DNA of 20,097 nucleotides. It comes from a virus. This document shows, in pieces, positions 1 to 7,520 of this stretch. Both the position numbers and the translations under genes were made by a program. The notes under the pieces were generated by a model, which saw nothing but the letters and a program-made list of their open reading frames with translations, had not been told where the DNA came from and searched no databases. The stretch covers positions 1 through 20,097 of IMG/VR virus record IMGVR_UViG_3300017967_002759. One strand, written 5' to 3'. Position 1 is the first letter of the stretch, and every line of letters begins with the position of its first letter.

Positions 1-87
1 TATCCAGGACACACTGTTGAATCACTTACACATGAACTTAATTCAAAATCTCTTGAAAAAATTAGAAGGGAATTTGGATATGAGTAA
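1..87 (+). CDS. C-terminal end of an unidentified protein (partial)
   Basis: Frame 1 is open from the window edge to a TAA at 85-87 and gives 28 residues, beginning YPGHTVESL and ending RREFGYE. I prefer this frame over the competing long frame because its stop overlaps, in typical phage fashion, an ATG at 80 that carries a good ribosome binding site (AAGGGA, 66-71). The fragment is too short to assign a family; no catalytic motif is visible. It belongs to a unit that continues upstream of the window. Confidence 0.6.
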   Translation, partial: YPGHTVESLTHELNSKSLEKIRREFGYE

Positions 88-217
88 GTGGTTTAAAGAC
101 TTGATTAGAATGATTAATATGACCCCAACTGAAAGATATCTGTCACAAGCTACAGATCGTTATGATCTTGAGCAAAGACAAAAAAATCTTGCACTTGGAA
201 AGGTGAATTTATTCTAA
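80..217 (+). CDS. Small DUF3563-like protein
   Basis: This is a 45-residue protein starting MSKWFKDL. The segment ERYLSQATDRYDLEQRQ matches my recollection of the short DUF3563 domain, which has the pattern E-x-YL-x-QA-x-D-x-x-DLE-R and is found in small proteins of unknown role in proteobacteria and phages. The frame is open further upstream, with a TTG at 17, but the ATG at 80 is preferred. It has AAGGGA eight bases upstream, overlaps the previous stop, and the upstream codons belong to the other frame's gene. The protein is amphipathic, with no signal peptide or membrane segment. The family match is from memory; function is unknown. Confidence 0.6.
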   Translation: MSKWFKDLIRMINMTPTERYLSQATDRYDLEQRQKNLALGKVNLF

Positions 218-258
218 TGTGGCCTTATACTGACGAAGAAGTGGATTTTATTTCTTAA
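217..258 (+). CDS. Possible 13-residue peptide ORF
   Basis: An ATG overlaps the previous stop (TAATG at 215-219) and opens the frame MWPYTDEEVDFIS before TAA at 256-258, immediately ahead of the terminator at 266. Translational coupling to the DUF3563-like gene would be possible. The peptide has an unusual W-P-Y and acidic composition, but 13 codons is too short to judge by coding statistics. It may be chance. Confidence 0.3.
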   Translation: MWPYTDEEVDFIS

Positions 259-265
259 CATATAT

Positions 266-296
266 AAAGGGAGACGGGAAACTGTCTTCCTTTTTT
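266..296 (+). terminator. Intrinsic (Rho-independent) terminator
   Basis: AAGGGAGAC (267-275) pairs with GTCTTCCTT (284-292) as a 9-bp stem including one G-T wobble. The loop is GGGAAACT, and the T-run continues to 296. It closes the unit holding the DUF3563-like gene and sits directly before the Shine-Dalgarno sequence of the methyltransferase gene. Confidence 0.8.
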
Positions 297-309
297 ATTG
301 GAGATTATT

Positions 310-909
310 ATGTGGACACAAATTGACGTATCATTTTTACCAGTACCAGATCCTAACCAACACGATCCTGAAGTAGGTAAACAGGCCTGGGGTTATCTAC
401 CCTACAATGATCCAGATCTTCTTGAATGGTTTGAATCTGTTGGTTATCAGAATAAAATTAAAACAGTTTTCGAGATAGGAACATTTGCAGGTTATTCTGC
501 AACAATGTTCTTAGAAATGTTTCCTTTCCTAGAAAAAATAACAACTATTGATCCCAATCTCTTTTCTGTAAAAGCGGGTGTTGCACTAAAAGAAAAGTAT
601 GGTGATAGGGTAGAGTTCATACCGTCCAGTTCTGGTATGTACAAGGAGCGTGACCAAGTTGATCTAGTTTATATTGATGGTGATCATATACACCCTAAGC
701 CAATGGAAGATATAGATATGGCTTTGGAAATGAAGCCCAGATTTATTATGATGGATAACGTAGAATTACCAGATGTTAGAAGAGCAATAAAAAGATTTGA
801 ACTTATGGATCTAAAGTATGATCCTCAGTATTTCTATTACACCAACACCCACAAGAATAGAAGATCTCCTGGCATTATAGGATTATTCAAAAATGTTACT
901 GACAGATGA
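310..909 (+). CDS. Class I SAM-dependent methyltransferase
   Basis: The product is 199 residues, of the length and layout of the Methyltransf_24-like small-molecule methyltransferases. Motif I for SAM binding is FEIGTFAGYS (about residues 54-63). The acidic loop appears as TTIDPN, and VYIDGDHIHP followed by a downstream MMDN is the usual pairing in this group. The start chosen is the ATG at 310, which has GGAG at 300-303 seven bases upstream. An in-frame TTG at 298 lies inside the terminator T-run and is rejected. The 3' end overlaps the next gene by 17 bases. The substrate is not predictable; small molecules or sugars are more likely than DNA because no target-recognition region is present. 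It stands next to a QueC-like protein and the pair may act together. Confidence 0.75.
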   Translation: MWTQIDVSFLPVPDPNQHDPEVGKQAWGYLPYNDPDLLEWFESVGYQNKIKTVFEIGTFAGYSATMFLEMFPFLEKITTIDPNLFSVKAGVALKEKYGDRVEFIPSSSGMYKERDQVDLVYIDGDHIHPKPMEDIDMALEMKPRFIMMDNVELPDVRRAIKRFELMDLKYDPQYFYYTNTHKNRRSPGIIGLFKNVTDR

Positions 910-1567
910 TAGTGGTAATACTGTAGATTACTTTAATCGTTTTCCTGAAGGACATAATATCGGTCTTGCATTATCCGGTGGTACGGATTCTGCATTACTC
1001 CTTTTTCTTTTAATTGAAATGGTATACCGTAGAAAAGAAAGAGTAAACATATATCCTATTCACGGATATGATACCTCTCGTAAAAATACTCAAAGCTGGC
1101 AAGCAGCAGAAAACGTACATTCCTGGATAGAATCATATTATTTAGATGCATGGGAAATGAAATCATTAAATTATTTGAAGCCTCTGGAAATCTTTTCATA
1201 TGAAAAGGACGGTGATAGCAAAGAGAAATATCACCAACCACATTACCGTTATATGAAAGAAAGATATGATATACCATTTATCATCCGGGGTATGAGCCAA
1301 GGTATGCCAGAGGAGACTAGACCAAACCAAGACATTATACAAGACAAAGATCTGTATGAAATGGGGAACGATCCGAACAGTTGGGTCGTAATGCCATGGG
1401 CACAGGTCGACAAGAAATTTATATATCATCAGTACAAAAAATATGATATAATGGAGTTATCAAAACTAACTGTGAGCTGTATAGGTGATCCGGGTCCTTG
1501 CCGAAAGTGCTTTTGGTGTCGTGAAAGAAAATGGGCATTTGGTAACTATGATGGGGGTTTACTTTAA
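893..1567 (+). CDS. QueC-like PP-loop ATPase with Cys4 zinc site
   Basis: This is a 224-residue protein. The PP-loop SGGTDS (residues 28-33) marks the adenine nucleotide alpha-hydrolase superfamily. The C-terminal cysteines at about 196, 203, 206 and 209 (GPCRKCFWCRERKWAF), followed by ERKWAF, match the zinc-binding end of QueC (7-cyano-7-deazaguanine synthase), which has C-x(n)-C-x-x-C-x-x-C then ERKEAF. QueC converts carboxydeazaguanine to preQ0 using ATP and ammonia. No other preQ0 gene (folE, queD, queE) or DpdA transglycosylase is seen in this window, so the family-level call is firmer than the exact reaction. The middle of the protein does not follow canonical QueC closely by eye, and a different amidating or thiolating substrate is possible. 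The gene overlaps the methyltransferase by 17 bases. Confidence 0.7.
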   Translation: MLLTDDSGNTVDYFNRFPEGHNIGLALSGGTDSALLLFLLIEMVYRRKERVNIYPIHGYDTSRKNTQSWQAAENVHSWIESYYLDAWEMKSLNYLKPLEIFSYEKDGDSKEKYHQPHYRYMKERYDIPFIIRGMSQGMPEETRPNQDIIQDKDLYEMGNDPNSWVVMPWAQVDKKFIYHQYKKYDIMELSKLTVSCIGDPGPCRKCFWCRERKWAFGNYDGGLL

Positions 1568-1586
1568 TCACATCCTGCGGTATAAT
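1553..1586 (+). promoter_or_regulatory. Promoter ahead of DNA polymerase (G-run/TTTACT/TATAAT family)
   Basis: GGGGG (1553-1557) directly precedes TTTACT (1558-1563). A 17-base spacer ends in GG, then TATAAT (1581-1586). The predicted start near 1593 leaves a leader of about 20 bases containing GGGAG before the polymerase start. The -35 box overlaps the end of the QueC-like gene. Confidence 0.8.
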
Positions 1587-1612
1587 ACTATCTACATTAT
1601 GGGAGAATTGCA

Positions 1613-4153
1613 TTGAGCTTTTACACATCAGTTGACGTCTATATGAATCGTATCCTGTACCGTGGATACAACGATTCTGGCAAACGTATCACCGGACGAT
1701 ACGAATTTAAACCTACCCTATTCCTACCTGACCCTCAGGATTCTACAGACTGGAAGACCATGGACGGTGATCCAGTGGCTCCGTTACAATTCAATTCACC
1801 ATCTGACATGCGTGACTTCACCAAGAAGTACGATGGTGTAGAAGGCTTTCAGTACTTCGGTATGGATCGTGCAGTCTTCCAGTTCCTTGCCGAAAAGTTT
1901 CCCAATGATATTAAATTCAACAAAGGTCATGTCAATGTGGTCAACCTTGACATTGAGGTTCACTCCGAAGATGGTTTCCCTTATCCAGAAGACGCACTTC
2001 ATCCCATCACAGCTATTACTGCTAAGTCGTCACGGTCTGGTATCTACCACGTCTGGGGTCTAAAAGACTACGACGTATCACAATCCCCACACGATCATCT
2101 CATGATCAAGTACGTCAAGTGTGAATCTGAAACAGAATTACTCGTACGTTTCCTTAAGTGGTGGAAGGATGACTATCCAGATATTATTACTGGTTGGAAC
2201 ATCCGCTTCTTTGACATACCATATATCATCAACCGTATTCTCCGTATTGGTTCAGAAGAAGCTGTTAAGTCTCTATCACCTTGGGGCGTTGTTCGTGAGA
2301 AAAAGGTTCAGTTCAAGAACAAGAATATGGATTCGTACATGATCGTTGGTATCAACGCATTAGATTACTACGATCTGTTTACTAAGTTCGGTTACAGTTA
2401 CGGTGCACAAGAATCATATGCGCTTAACCATATTGCAAACGTTGTCCTTGGTGAACGTAAACTATCCTATGAAGAGTTCGGTTCACTACGTAATCTGTAC
2501 AACGAAAACCATCAGCTTTATATCGACTATAATATTAAAGACGTTGAACTTGTAGAACGTATTGATGAAAAGATGGGTCTAATTGAACTTGCTATGACAC
2601 TAGCCTACAAAGCTGGGGTCAACCTCACAGATGTATTTGGTACTACATCTATCTGGGATTCTATTGTATATCGTGAACTAAATAAGAAAAAGATCGTGGT
2701 ACCAACTATGGATCGTGCTAAGGCATCAGAGATTGCTGTAAAGTTTGCGGGTGGATACGTAAAAGAACCACAGATTGGTATACACGAATGGGTGGTTAGC
2801 TTTGACTTGAACTCACTGTATCCTAATATCATTGTACAGAACAATATGTCACCAGAGACATTAATTCGAGATGGATTGTTACCCCTTGTTCCTGGAACAT
2901 TGAATGTTAAGGTACCTAATCCAGATAAAGAAGGCGAAATGATTGAAGTACCGGTGTCTAGCCAAAATCCTAAAGGTGCAGTTGCGGCAAACGGTTCAAT
3001 GTACTCACACGACCGTCAGGGTGTTATGCCAGAGATCATTGTCAAGTACTATGATGAACGTAAGACTACTAAGCAGGCTATGCTTGCTGCACAACGTAAG
3101 TATCAGAAGGAAAAGACAAAAGAGTTGGAACGTGAGATTAGTCAGCTCGAAAACAAACAGATGGCTATTAAGATTCTACTCAATAGTTTGTTTGGTGCAC
3201 TCGGTAACAAATACTATCGTTACTTTGATCTACGGATTGCCGAAGGTATTACTCTTCATGGTCAGTTCATTATCAAATGGTGTGAACGTACAATCAATGA
3301 TGAACTGAATAAACTTCTTGATACTAACGAGGATTATGTTATCGCTATCGATACTGATTCGGTATACGTTAACTTCTCTAAGTTTGTAGAAAAGTTTCAA
3401 CCCGAAGATCCTGTTCAGTTCCTATCTAAAGTCTGTGAAGAACACTTCAACCCTATGTTTGAAAAGTCCATGGAAGAATTGGCTGAACACAGTAACGCAT
3501 ACACGAACCGTATGGTTATGGAGCGTGAAGTTATTGCAGATCGTGGTATTTGGCAGGCAAAGAAACGTTATATCCTCAACGTACATAACTCTGAAGGTGT
3601 TCAGTATGCTGAACCGAAGATGAAGATCATGGGTATTGAAGCTATCAAGTCTTCAACCCCACAAGTCTGTCGGGATAAGTTCAAAGACGCTTTCAAGCTT
3701 ATGATCGCTGGTGATAAAGATGCTACCCAAAAGTTCATCCAGGACTTCAAAAAAGAATTCAAATCTCTTCGCCCAGAAGAAGCAGCATTCCCTCGCGGTG
3801 TTACAGAGTTAGATAAGTGGGCTGATCGTCGTACCATTTATTCAAAAGGTACACCGATCCATGTACGCGGGTCACTGCTCTATAACCACTTGCTGCAGCA
3901 TCACAGTCTAAAGAACTACGAAGAGATCAAGAAGGGTAACAAGATCAAGTGGGCTTATATGCTTATCCCTAATCCAATCCGTGAAAATGTTATCGCATTC
4001 CCTGATTACCTTCCAGCAGAATTTGGATTAGATAAGTACATCGATTACAACAAACAGTTCGAGAAAACATTCCTTGAACCTCTCGAACCTATTCTTGAAG
4101 CCATTGGCTGGCAAGCAGAAGAACAATTAACTATGGATGATATTTTCGGATGA
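1613..4153 (+). CDS. 43: Family B DNA polymerase (T4 gp43-like)
   Basis: This replicative DNA polymerase with 3'-5' proofreading is 846 residues, close to T4 gp43 (about 900). Exo I is NLDIEV (D113, E115). Exo II is TGWNIRFFD (194-201) and Exo III is YNIKDVELVERI (306-317). Polymerase motif A is SFDLNSLYPNI (396-406), motif B is KILLNSLFGALGNKYYRY (520-537), and motif C is DTDS (580-583). All carboxylates are present, so both activities should be intact. The C-terminus LTMDDIFG resembles a sliding-clamp-binding tail (inference). The start is a TTG at 1613. No in-frame ATG lies near, SFYTSVDVY fits the expected N-terminus, and GGGAG at 1601-1605 is well spaced. It is preceded by a strong promoter and followed with ATGA overlap by the HAD gene. 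Confidence 0.95.
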   Translation: MSFYTSVDVYMNRILYRGYNDSGKRITGRYEFKPTLFLPDPQDSTDWKTMDGDPVAPLQFNSPSDMRDFTKKYDGVEGFQYFGMDRAVFQFLAEKFPNDIKFNKGHVNVVNLDIEVHSEDGFPYPEDALHPITAITAKSSRSGIYHVWGLKDYDVSQSPHDHLMIKYVKCESETELLVRFLKWWKDDYPDIITGWNIRFFDIPYIINRILRIGSEEAVKSLSPWGVVREKKVQFKNKNMDSYMIVGINALDYYDLFTKFGYSYGAQESYALNHIANVVLGERKLSYEEFGSLRNLYNENHQLYIDYNIKDVELVERIDEKMGLIELAMTLAYKAGVNLTDVFGTTSIWDSIVYRELNKKKIVVPTMDRAKASEIAVKFAGGYVKEPQIGIHEWVVSFDLNSLYPNIIVQNNMSPETLIRDGLLPLVPGTLNVKVPNPDKEGEMIEVPVSSQNPKGAVAANGSMYSHDRQGVMPEIIVKYYDERKTTKQAMLAAQRKYQKEKTKELEREISQLENKQMAIKILLNSLFGALGNKYYRYFDLRIAEGITLHGQFIIKWCERTINDELNKLLDTNEDYVIAIDTDSVYVNFSKFVEKFQPEDPVQFLSKVCEEHFNPMFEKSMEELAEHSNAYTNRMVMEREVIADRGIWQAKKRYILNVHNSEGVQYAEPKMKIMGIEAIKSSTPQVCRDKFKDAFKLMIAGDKDATQKFIQDFKKEFKSLRPEEAAFPRGVTELDKWADRRTIYSKGTPIHVRGSLLYNHLLQHHSLKNYEEIKKGNKIKWAYMLIPNPIRENVIAFPDYLPAEFGLDKYIDYNKQFEKTFLEPLEPILEAIGWQAEEQLTMDDIFG

Positions 4154-4857
4154 GGAATTACATATTTGATGTAGACGGTACGCTCACACCTAGCCGGGGT
4201 CAGATGGACAAAGAGTTCGCAAACTTCTTTGAACATTTTGCTACACACAATGCAGTGTACCTCGTAACAGGAAGTGATAGGTATAAAACTCTAGAACAAA
4301 TACCGATTGAGCTTTATTATCTTTGTATTAGCGTATACCAACAGTCTGGCAATGAAGCGTGGCAACAAGATCACTGTGGTTATCGATATGAATGGAAAGT
4401 TCCAGAAGATCTTATGTTCTTCTTAAATGAAAAGTTAGCTGAAAGTAAGTTCCATAATAAAGCTACTAATAATATAGAAGTTCGTGGTGGGATGGTTAAC
4501 TTTGCGATTCCAGGTCGGCCATGTTCACTCGAAACACGACATCTATATAAAGAATGGGACGAGCACAAACGCGAACGTGAAAACATTGCAGCAGAGGTAA
4601 TGGAAAAATTCCCTGGTATTACTGCTCAAGTAGCTGGCGAGACTGGGATCGATATCTTTGAAGAAGGTAAGGATAAGGGGCAGGTAGCAGAATGGTTACC
4701 ACATCCTATTACGTTCTTTGGTGACAATATGCAGGTTGGCGGCAACGATCATCCACTTGCAGTAAAGCTTGAAGGTTACAGTGGATCTAAATCTGTTCAA
4801 GTAAATAACTGGGAAGACACATTTAGGTGTTTACAAATGATTGAAAATGGGGTATAA
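4150..4857 (+). CDS. Phosphomannomutase-like HAD-superfamily protein
   Basis: The product is 235 residues, near the usual length of about 245 for eukaryotic-type phosphomannomutase (PMM). The HAD catalytic aspartates are in FDVDGTLTP (D7, D9). VRGGMVNFAIPGR matches the PMM substrate-binding segment, and a late FFGDNMQVGGNDHPLA matches the PMM metal-binding FFGD-x-GGND signature. PMM interconverts mannose 6-phosphate and mannose 1-phosphate, the entry to GDP-mannose. A plain sugar phosphatase of the same fold is the main alternative. The start codon overlaps the polymerase stop (ATGA). Its last codons contain the -10 box of the next promoter. A cupin with isomerase-like features and a glycosyltransferase occur elsewhere in the window. 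Confidence 0.75.
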   Translation: MRNYIFDVDGTLTPSRGQMDKEFANFFEHFATHNAVYLVTGSDRYKTLEQIPIELYYLCISVYQQSGNEAWQQDHCGYRYEWKVPEDLMFFLNEKLAESKFHNKATNNIEVRGGMVNFAIPGRPCSLETRHLYKEWDEHKRERENIAAEVMEKFPGITAQVAGETGIDIFEEGKDKGQVAEWLPHPITFFGDNMQVGGNDHPLAVKLEGYSGSKSVQVNNWEDTFRCLQMIENGV

Positions 4858-4858
4858 T
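4830..4858 (+). promoter_or_regulatory. Promoter ahead of the MazG-like gene, predicted leaderless
   Basis: TTTACA (4830-4835), a 17-base spacer ending in GG, then TATAAT (4853-4858). It lies inside the end of the HAD gene. The expected transcription start falls at about 4865, which is the A of the MazG-like start codon, so the mRNA would have no leader. Confidence 0.8.
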
Positions 4859-4864
4859 AGAATT

Positions 4865-5275
4865 ATGAAAAATTGGCATGAAGATATTTGGGATATGCAT
4901 TTCAAGTTTGGTGTTCATGAATGGATCATGAATAACATCAACGATAAAGAAAAGCTGGCCAAGTTCCTAGAATTCCGTATGAACTTTTTACGTGAAGAGC
5001 TAGATGAAACACAGAGTGCAATCGACAATAAAGATCCACAGGAAATCGTAGATGGCCTAATTGATCTTTGCGTTGTTGCTATTGGTACACTTGACGCTTT
5101 CGGTGTTGAACCACAGCGTGCTTGGGAGCAGGTACATAATGCAAATATGGCTAAGAAGGCAGGCATTAAGAAAGAACGTCCTAACCCTCTTGGTCTTCCC
5201 GATTTGATGAAACCTGAGGGATGGACAGCACCAGATCATGATGACAACACAGGGTATTTCCCTAACGCTCTTTAA
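4865..5275 (+). CDS. MazG / PRA-PH-like all-alpha NTP pyrophosphohydrolase
   Basis: This 136-residue protein resembles the all-alpha NTP-PPase superfamily (MazG, HisE, dUTPase types). The metal-binding acidic helices are seen as REELDETQ, followed by EIVDGLIDLCVVAIGTLDAFG. The superfamily removes pyrophosphate from NTPs or dNTPs, or from (p)ppGpp-like compounds in some phages; substrate cannot be set from sequence. The ATG at 4865 is chosen over an upstream in-frame TTG at 4841 because the latter lies inside the HAD gene and promoter. No proper Shine-Dalgarno site is placed for 4865, consistent with leaderless translation from the promoter at 4830-4858. The 3' end overlaps the next gene by 38 bases. 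Confidence 0.75.
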   Translation: MKNWHEDIWDMHFKFGVHEWIMNNINDKEKLAKFLEFRMNFLREELDETQSAIDNKDPQEIVDGLIDLCVVAIGTLDAFGVEPQRAWEQVHNANMAKKAGIKKERPNPLGLPDLMKPEGWTAPDHDDNTGYFPNAL

Positions 5276-6188
5276 GAGTCAGTTTGACAACAAGACTGAT
5301 AAACGTATGGATCTCTCTAACTTTGACGAGTTAGAGAAACTTCTCTATGGTTTGTCTAAGCAACCAAAGAAAGGCAAAAAAGATGCAGAACTTATTTCGC
5401 CTGCTGTATACGAAGCTGGTACTACTCGGGCCAACAAAAACGTTACTGCTTGGGCAGGTTGGTGTGCTGTTGATGTTGATGACCTTACGATTGATGGCAA
5501 CGTAAAAGATGTTGTTGATAATTGGTGTGGTGATTGGCGTTATATTTGTTATAGTACCGCCAGCTCTAAAGAACATCAACCTAAGTTTCGAATTGTCTTC
5601 CCAGTGTCACGAGATATTGGATCCGAAGAAATTGGACATTTCTGGCACGCACTCAACACTCACCTTGACTCTGCCGGAGATCGTCAAACTAAAGATCTTA
5701 GCAGAATGTACTATGTTCCTGCGACTTACGATAGCGCTTTTAATTTTATTTTCTCTGGTGGAAGCATCCCTATTGATGTGGATGATCTTCTCATCAGGTA
5801 TCCATATGTAGATAGGGCTAAGAGTGGTGGTACGTTTCTCGATCGACTACCTCCTGAACTTGCAGACGCCGTAGTACAACATCGTAAATCTAACATTGAA
5901 TCCAAAAATAACGATGTTGTTTGGTCAGGTTATGCAGACTGTCCGTTCTTCCCAAAGAAACTTGCATTGGAATATAGAGTTATTACAGGAACTGGTTGGT
6001 ACCACAAAATGTACCAGATAATGGTAGCAACTGCAGCAAATGCAATCAAACGTGAGTATCCTATTACTGCACAACAGATTGCAGAACTATGTCGAGAACT
6101 GGACGTCGAGACAGGTAACTGGTACGAAAATCGTCCATTGGAAACTGAAGCAGATCGTGCTTTAGAATATGCTTATAGGAACTGTTAA
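5238..6188 (+). CDS. Primase-like protein (AEP / VirE_N-like fold)
   Basis: The product is 316 residues. It shows the order of motifs seen in archaeo-eukaryotic primase-like domains of phage and plasmid replication proteins. A hydrophobic-D-x-D stretch AVDVDDL (77-83) is followed by YSTASSKEHQPKFRIVFPVSR (105-125), in which the KFRIVFPVSR part recalls RFRLIIPLSR-type segments. DLSRMYYVPA (153-162) comes next. The C-terminal 60 residues (TAQQIAELCRELD, then ADRALEYA) resemble a PriCT helical module. No zinc finger or helicase is present. This is the only primase candidate in the window, and the gp41-type helicase lies 8 kb away. The start at 5238 (or the adjacent ATG at 5241) overlaps the MazG-like gene; TLFKSQFDNKT looks like genuine N-terminal sequence. 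Family call is moderate. Confidence 0.6.
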   Translation: MMTTQGISLTLFKSQFDNKTDKRMDLSNFDELEKLLYGLSKQPKKGKKDAELISPAVYEAGTTRANKNVTAWAGWCAVDVDDLTIDGNVKDVVDNWCGDWRYICYSTASSKEHQPKFRIVFPVSRDIGSEEIGHFWHALNTHLDSAGDRQTKDLSRMYYVPATYDSAFNFIFSGGSIPIDVDDLLIRYPYVDRAKSGGTFLDRLPPELADAVVQHRKSNIESKNNDVVWSGYADCPFFPKKLALEYRVITGTGWYHKMYQIMVATAANAIKREYPITAQQIAELCRELDVETGNWYENRPLETEADRALEYAYRNC

Positions 6189-6356
6189 ATGAAAATGAAT
6201 CTTATGACAAAGCTGGAAGCTCTTGATGAAATCATTGAGGATCTTAGAGATCACATACAACCTCATGATACAGGACATATCCATACAACTATTAATGTTC
6301 TTACACACGAACGTAATAAACTACGAGATAAAATTGCAGAGGCGATACAGCGATGA
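6189..6356 (+). CDS. Small hypothetical protein (55 aa)
   Basis: ATG follows directly on the stop of the primase-like gene (TAAATG). The frame runs to TGA at 6354-6356, overlapping the cupin start (ATGA). The product begins MKMNLMTKLEALDEIIEDL and ends KLRDKIAEAIQR. It is charged and predicted helical, possibly a two-helix hairpin around HDTGHIHTT. It fills an otherwise empty 165-base gap with tight junctions on both sides, which supports it being real. Function is unknown. Confidence 0.7.
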   Translation: MKMNLMTKLEALDEIIEDLRDHIQPHDTGHIHTTINVLTHERNKLRDKIAEAIQR

Positions 6357-6847
6357 AAGCGGGAAAAGTATGGGGCACAACAGAGCTCATTGAAGCTAAT
6401 GGTGCATTAGAGTTTCACCGTATTGAAATGGAAGCAGGTGGGGTATGCTCTAAGCATCTACACCGTTATAAATGGAATGGATTCTATGTAGAGTCTGGTA
6501 AGATGCTCGTACGCGTGTGGCAGCGCGACTATGATCTTGTAGATGAAACCGTTGTTGGACCTAATCAATACACAAAGGTAAAGCCTGGACTATATCATCA
6601 GTTTGAATGTTTAGAGTCTGGTGTAGCTTATGAACTATACTGGGCAGAATTTAATCACAATGATATTGTACGTGAGTCTGTTGGCGAAATGAAATACGAA
6701 TTAACAGAATCGCCTGGTATTACAATAGATATTGATAACGATGAATTCCCTGATATTACAATAGGTATTGATAACGATGGTAGCTACATCAGCTGGCCTG
6801 GTGAAGATGGTGGTCCAGAAGATTTTAGTACTGGAGGGAGAGTATGA
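6353..6847 (+). CDS. Cupin-domain protein with acidic repeat tail
   Basis: This 164-residue protein has a single cupin in its first 105 residues. The first motif is seen as KHLHRYKWNGFYVESGKMLV (H35, H37, Y45 region) and the second as VKPGLYHQFECLESGVAYELYWAEF. The arrangement resembles small cupins and the cupin domain of type II phosphomannose isomerases. A metal-dependent sugar isomerase or a binding protein are both possible. Residues from about 118 onward form an acidic tail holding a 12-residue tandem duplication (ITIDIDND, then ITIGIDND). The gene overlaps both neighbours by about 4 bases. With the PMM-like HAD gene it may be part of a mannose-phosphate route, but this is inference. 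Confidence 0.7.
   Translation: MKAGKVWGTTELIEANGALEFHRIEMEAGGVCSKHLHRYKWNGFYVESGKMLVRVWQRDYDLVDETVVGPNQYTKVKPGLYHQFECLESGVAYELYWAEFNHNDIVRESVGEMKYELTESPGITIDIDNDEFPDITIGIDNDGSYISWPGEDGGPEDFSTGGRV
6713..6779 (+). repeat. Tandem 36-bp-period duplication in the cupin gene
   Basis: Two 31-base copies, 6713-6743 and 6749-6779, differ at only two positions (6717/6753 and 6729/6765). The period is 36 bases, so the reading frame is kept and 12 residues are duplicated in the acidic tail. High DNA identity suggests a recent duplication. Confidence 0.9.
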
Positions 6848-7293
6848 TGTACAAAGGGAAAGTTACAAAGGAATTTATTGAACGTAGAAACCAGTTGGTT
6901 GCTGAAGATAATAGACCAGAGAGCCAAGAGTGGAAAGAACGGCAATGGGACTTTGAATTTCCCGAACATCATCAGTGTTCTATCCCCTCATCTGGTCATA
7001 AGATCTTTGAAGGCTATGAAGCAGATACCGAACATGACTTCTTTGGTCGGTGTGACTTCAAACATGTAAATCGATTTAATGAAATCCATATTTCTAAGTA
7101 TATCCGTAAGGCTATGGAGAAGGGTAAGATCGATCACATTGTCCCTTGGAAGTTTTCTCCACATCCATCCCTCTGGGCTAATACACTACAGGAAGGTGAC
7201 GTAGTCAAATATGAAATTATTGACTATATCCCAGTAGATGAAATTTTATCTGGAAAAAATCAAATTAGGGGGTTTACAATTAATATGAAATAG
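6844..7293 (+). CDS. Hypothetical protein (about 149 aa)
   Basis: The gene is preceded by a strong GGAGGGAG Shine-Dalgarno region (about 6833-6840). Either adjacent ATG (6844 or 6847) may be used. The product is rich in charged and aromatic residues (KERQWDFEFPEHHQ, then GRCDFKHVNRFNEIHISKYI, then WKFSPHPSLW) with no membrane segment. The C-terminal part, LQEGDVVKYEIIDYIPVDE, has a beta-strand pattern like small OB or SH3-type barrels, but I do not recognise a family. The 3' end contains the next promoter. Function unknown. Confidence 0.8.
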   Translation: MMYKGKVTKEFIERRNQLVAEDNRPESQEWKERQWDFEFPEHHQCSIPSSGHKIFEGYEADTEHDFFGRCDFKHVNRFNEIHISKYIRKAMEKGKIDHIVPWKFSPHPSLWANTLQEGDVVKYEIIDYIPVDEILSGKNQIRGFTINMK

Positions 7294-7301
7294 TGTATAC
7301 T
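7268..7301 (+). promoter_or_regulatory. Promoter ahead of the 7332 gene cluster
   Basis: GGGGG (7268-7272) abuts TTTACA (7273-7278). A 17-base spacer is followed by TATACT (7296-7301). The predicted start near 7308 gives a leader of about 24 bases containing AGGAG (7317-7321). The element lies in the last codons of the upstream gene. Confidence 0.8.
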
Positions 7302-7331
7302 AGTATAGTAACAATTAGGAGACACTATATC

Positions 7332-7520
7332 ATGGGTAAACTCAAAAACTACGTAATGGAAGCAGACGAATTCGCTCAAGAGCATTATAATGCACCTCGT
7401 GAGGAATTTGTCATGATGACTAAATTCTACTTCGACGATCGTTTGCTAGAACAACGAGCTATTCAGCAGTTCGATGAAATTCGCTCTGAGCTCAATGCAT
7501 ATTTCCAGGGAGTACTATAA
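7332..7520 (+). CDS. Small hypothetical protein (62 aa)
   Basis: The product starts MGKLKNYVMEADEFAQEHY. The frame is open upstream to 7293, but the ATG at 7332 is chosen because it has AGGAG at 7317-7321, and the upstream codons overlap the -10 region and the predicted transcription start. It is acidic and predicted helical (REEFVMMTKFYFDDRLLEQRAIQQFDEI), with no membrane segment. It is the first gene of a promoter-led cluster and its stop overlaps the next start (TAATG). Function unknown. Confidence 0.8.
   Translation: MGKLKNYVMEADEFAQEHYNAPREEFVMMTKFYFDDRLLEQRAIQQFDEIRSELNAYFQGVL

Noticed and set aside
17-79. Longer start (TTG at 17) for the DUF3563-like gene
   Set aside because: This stretch codes, in another frame, for the end of the upstream protein, and the ATG at 80 has the better ribosome binding site.
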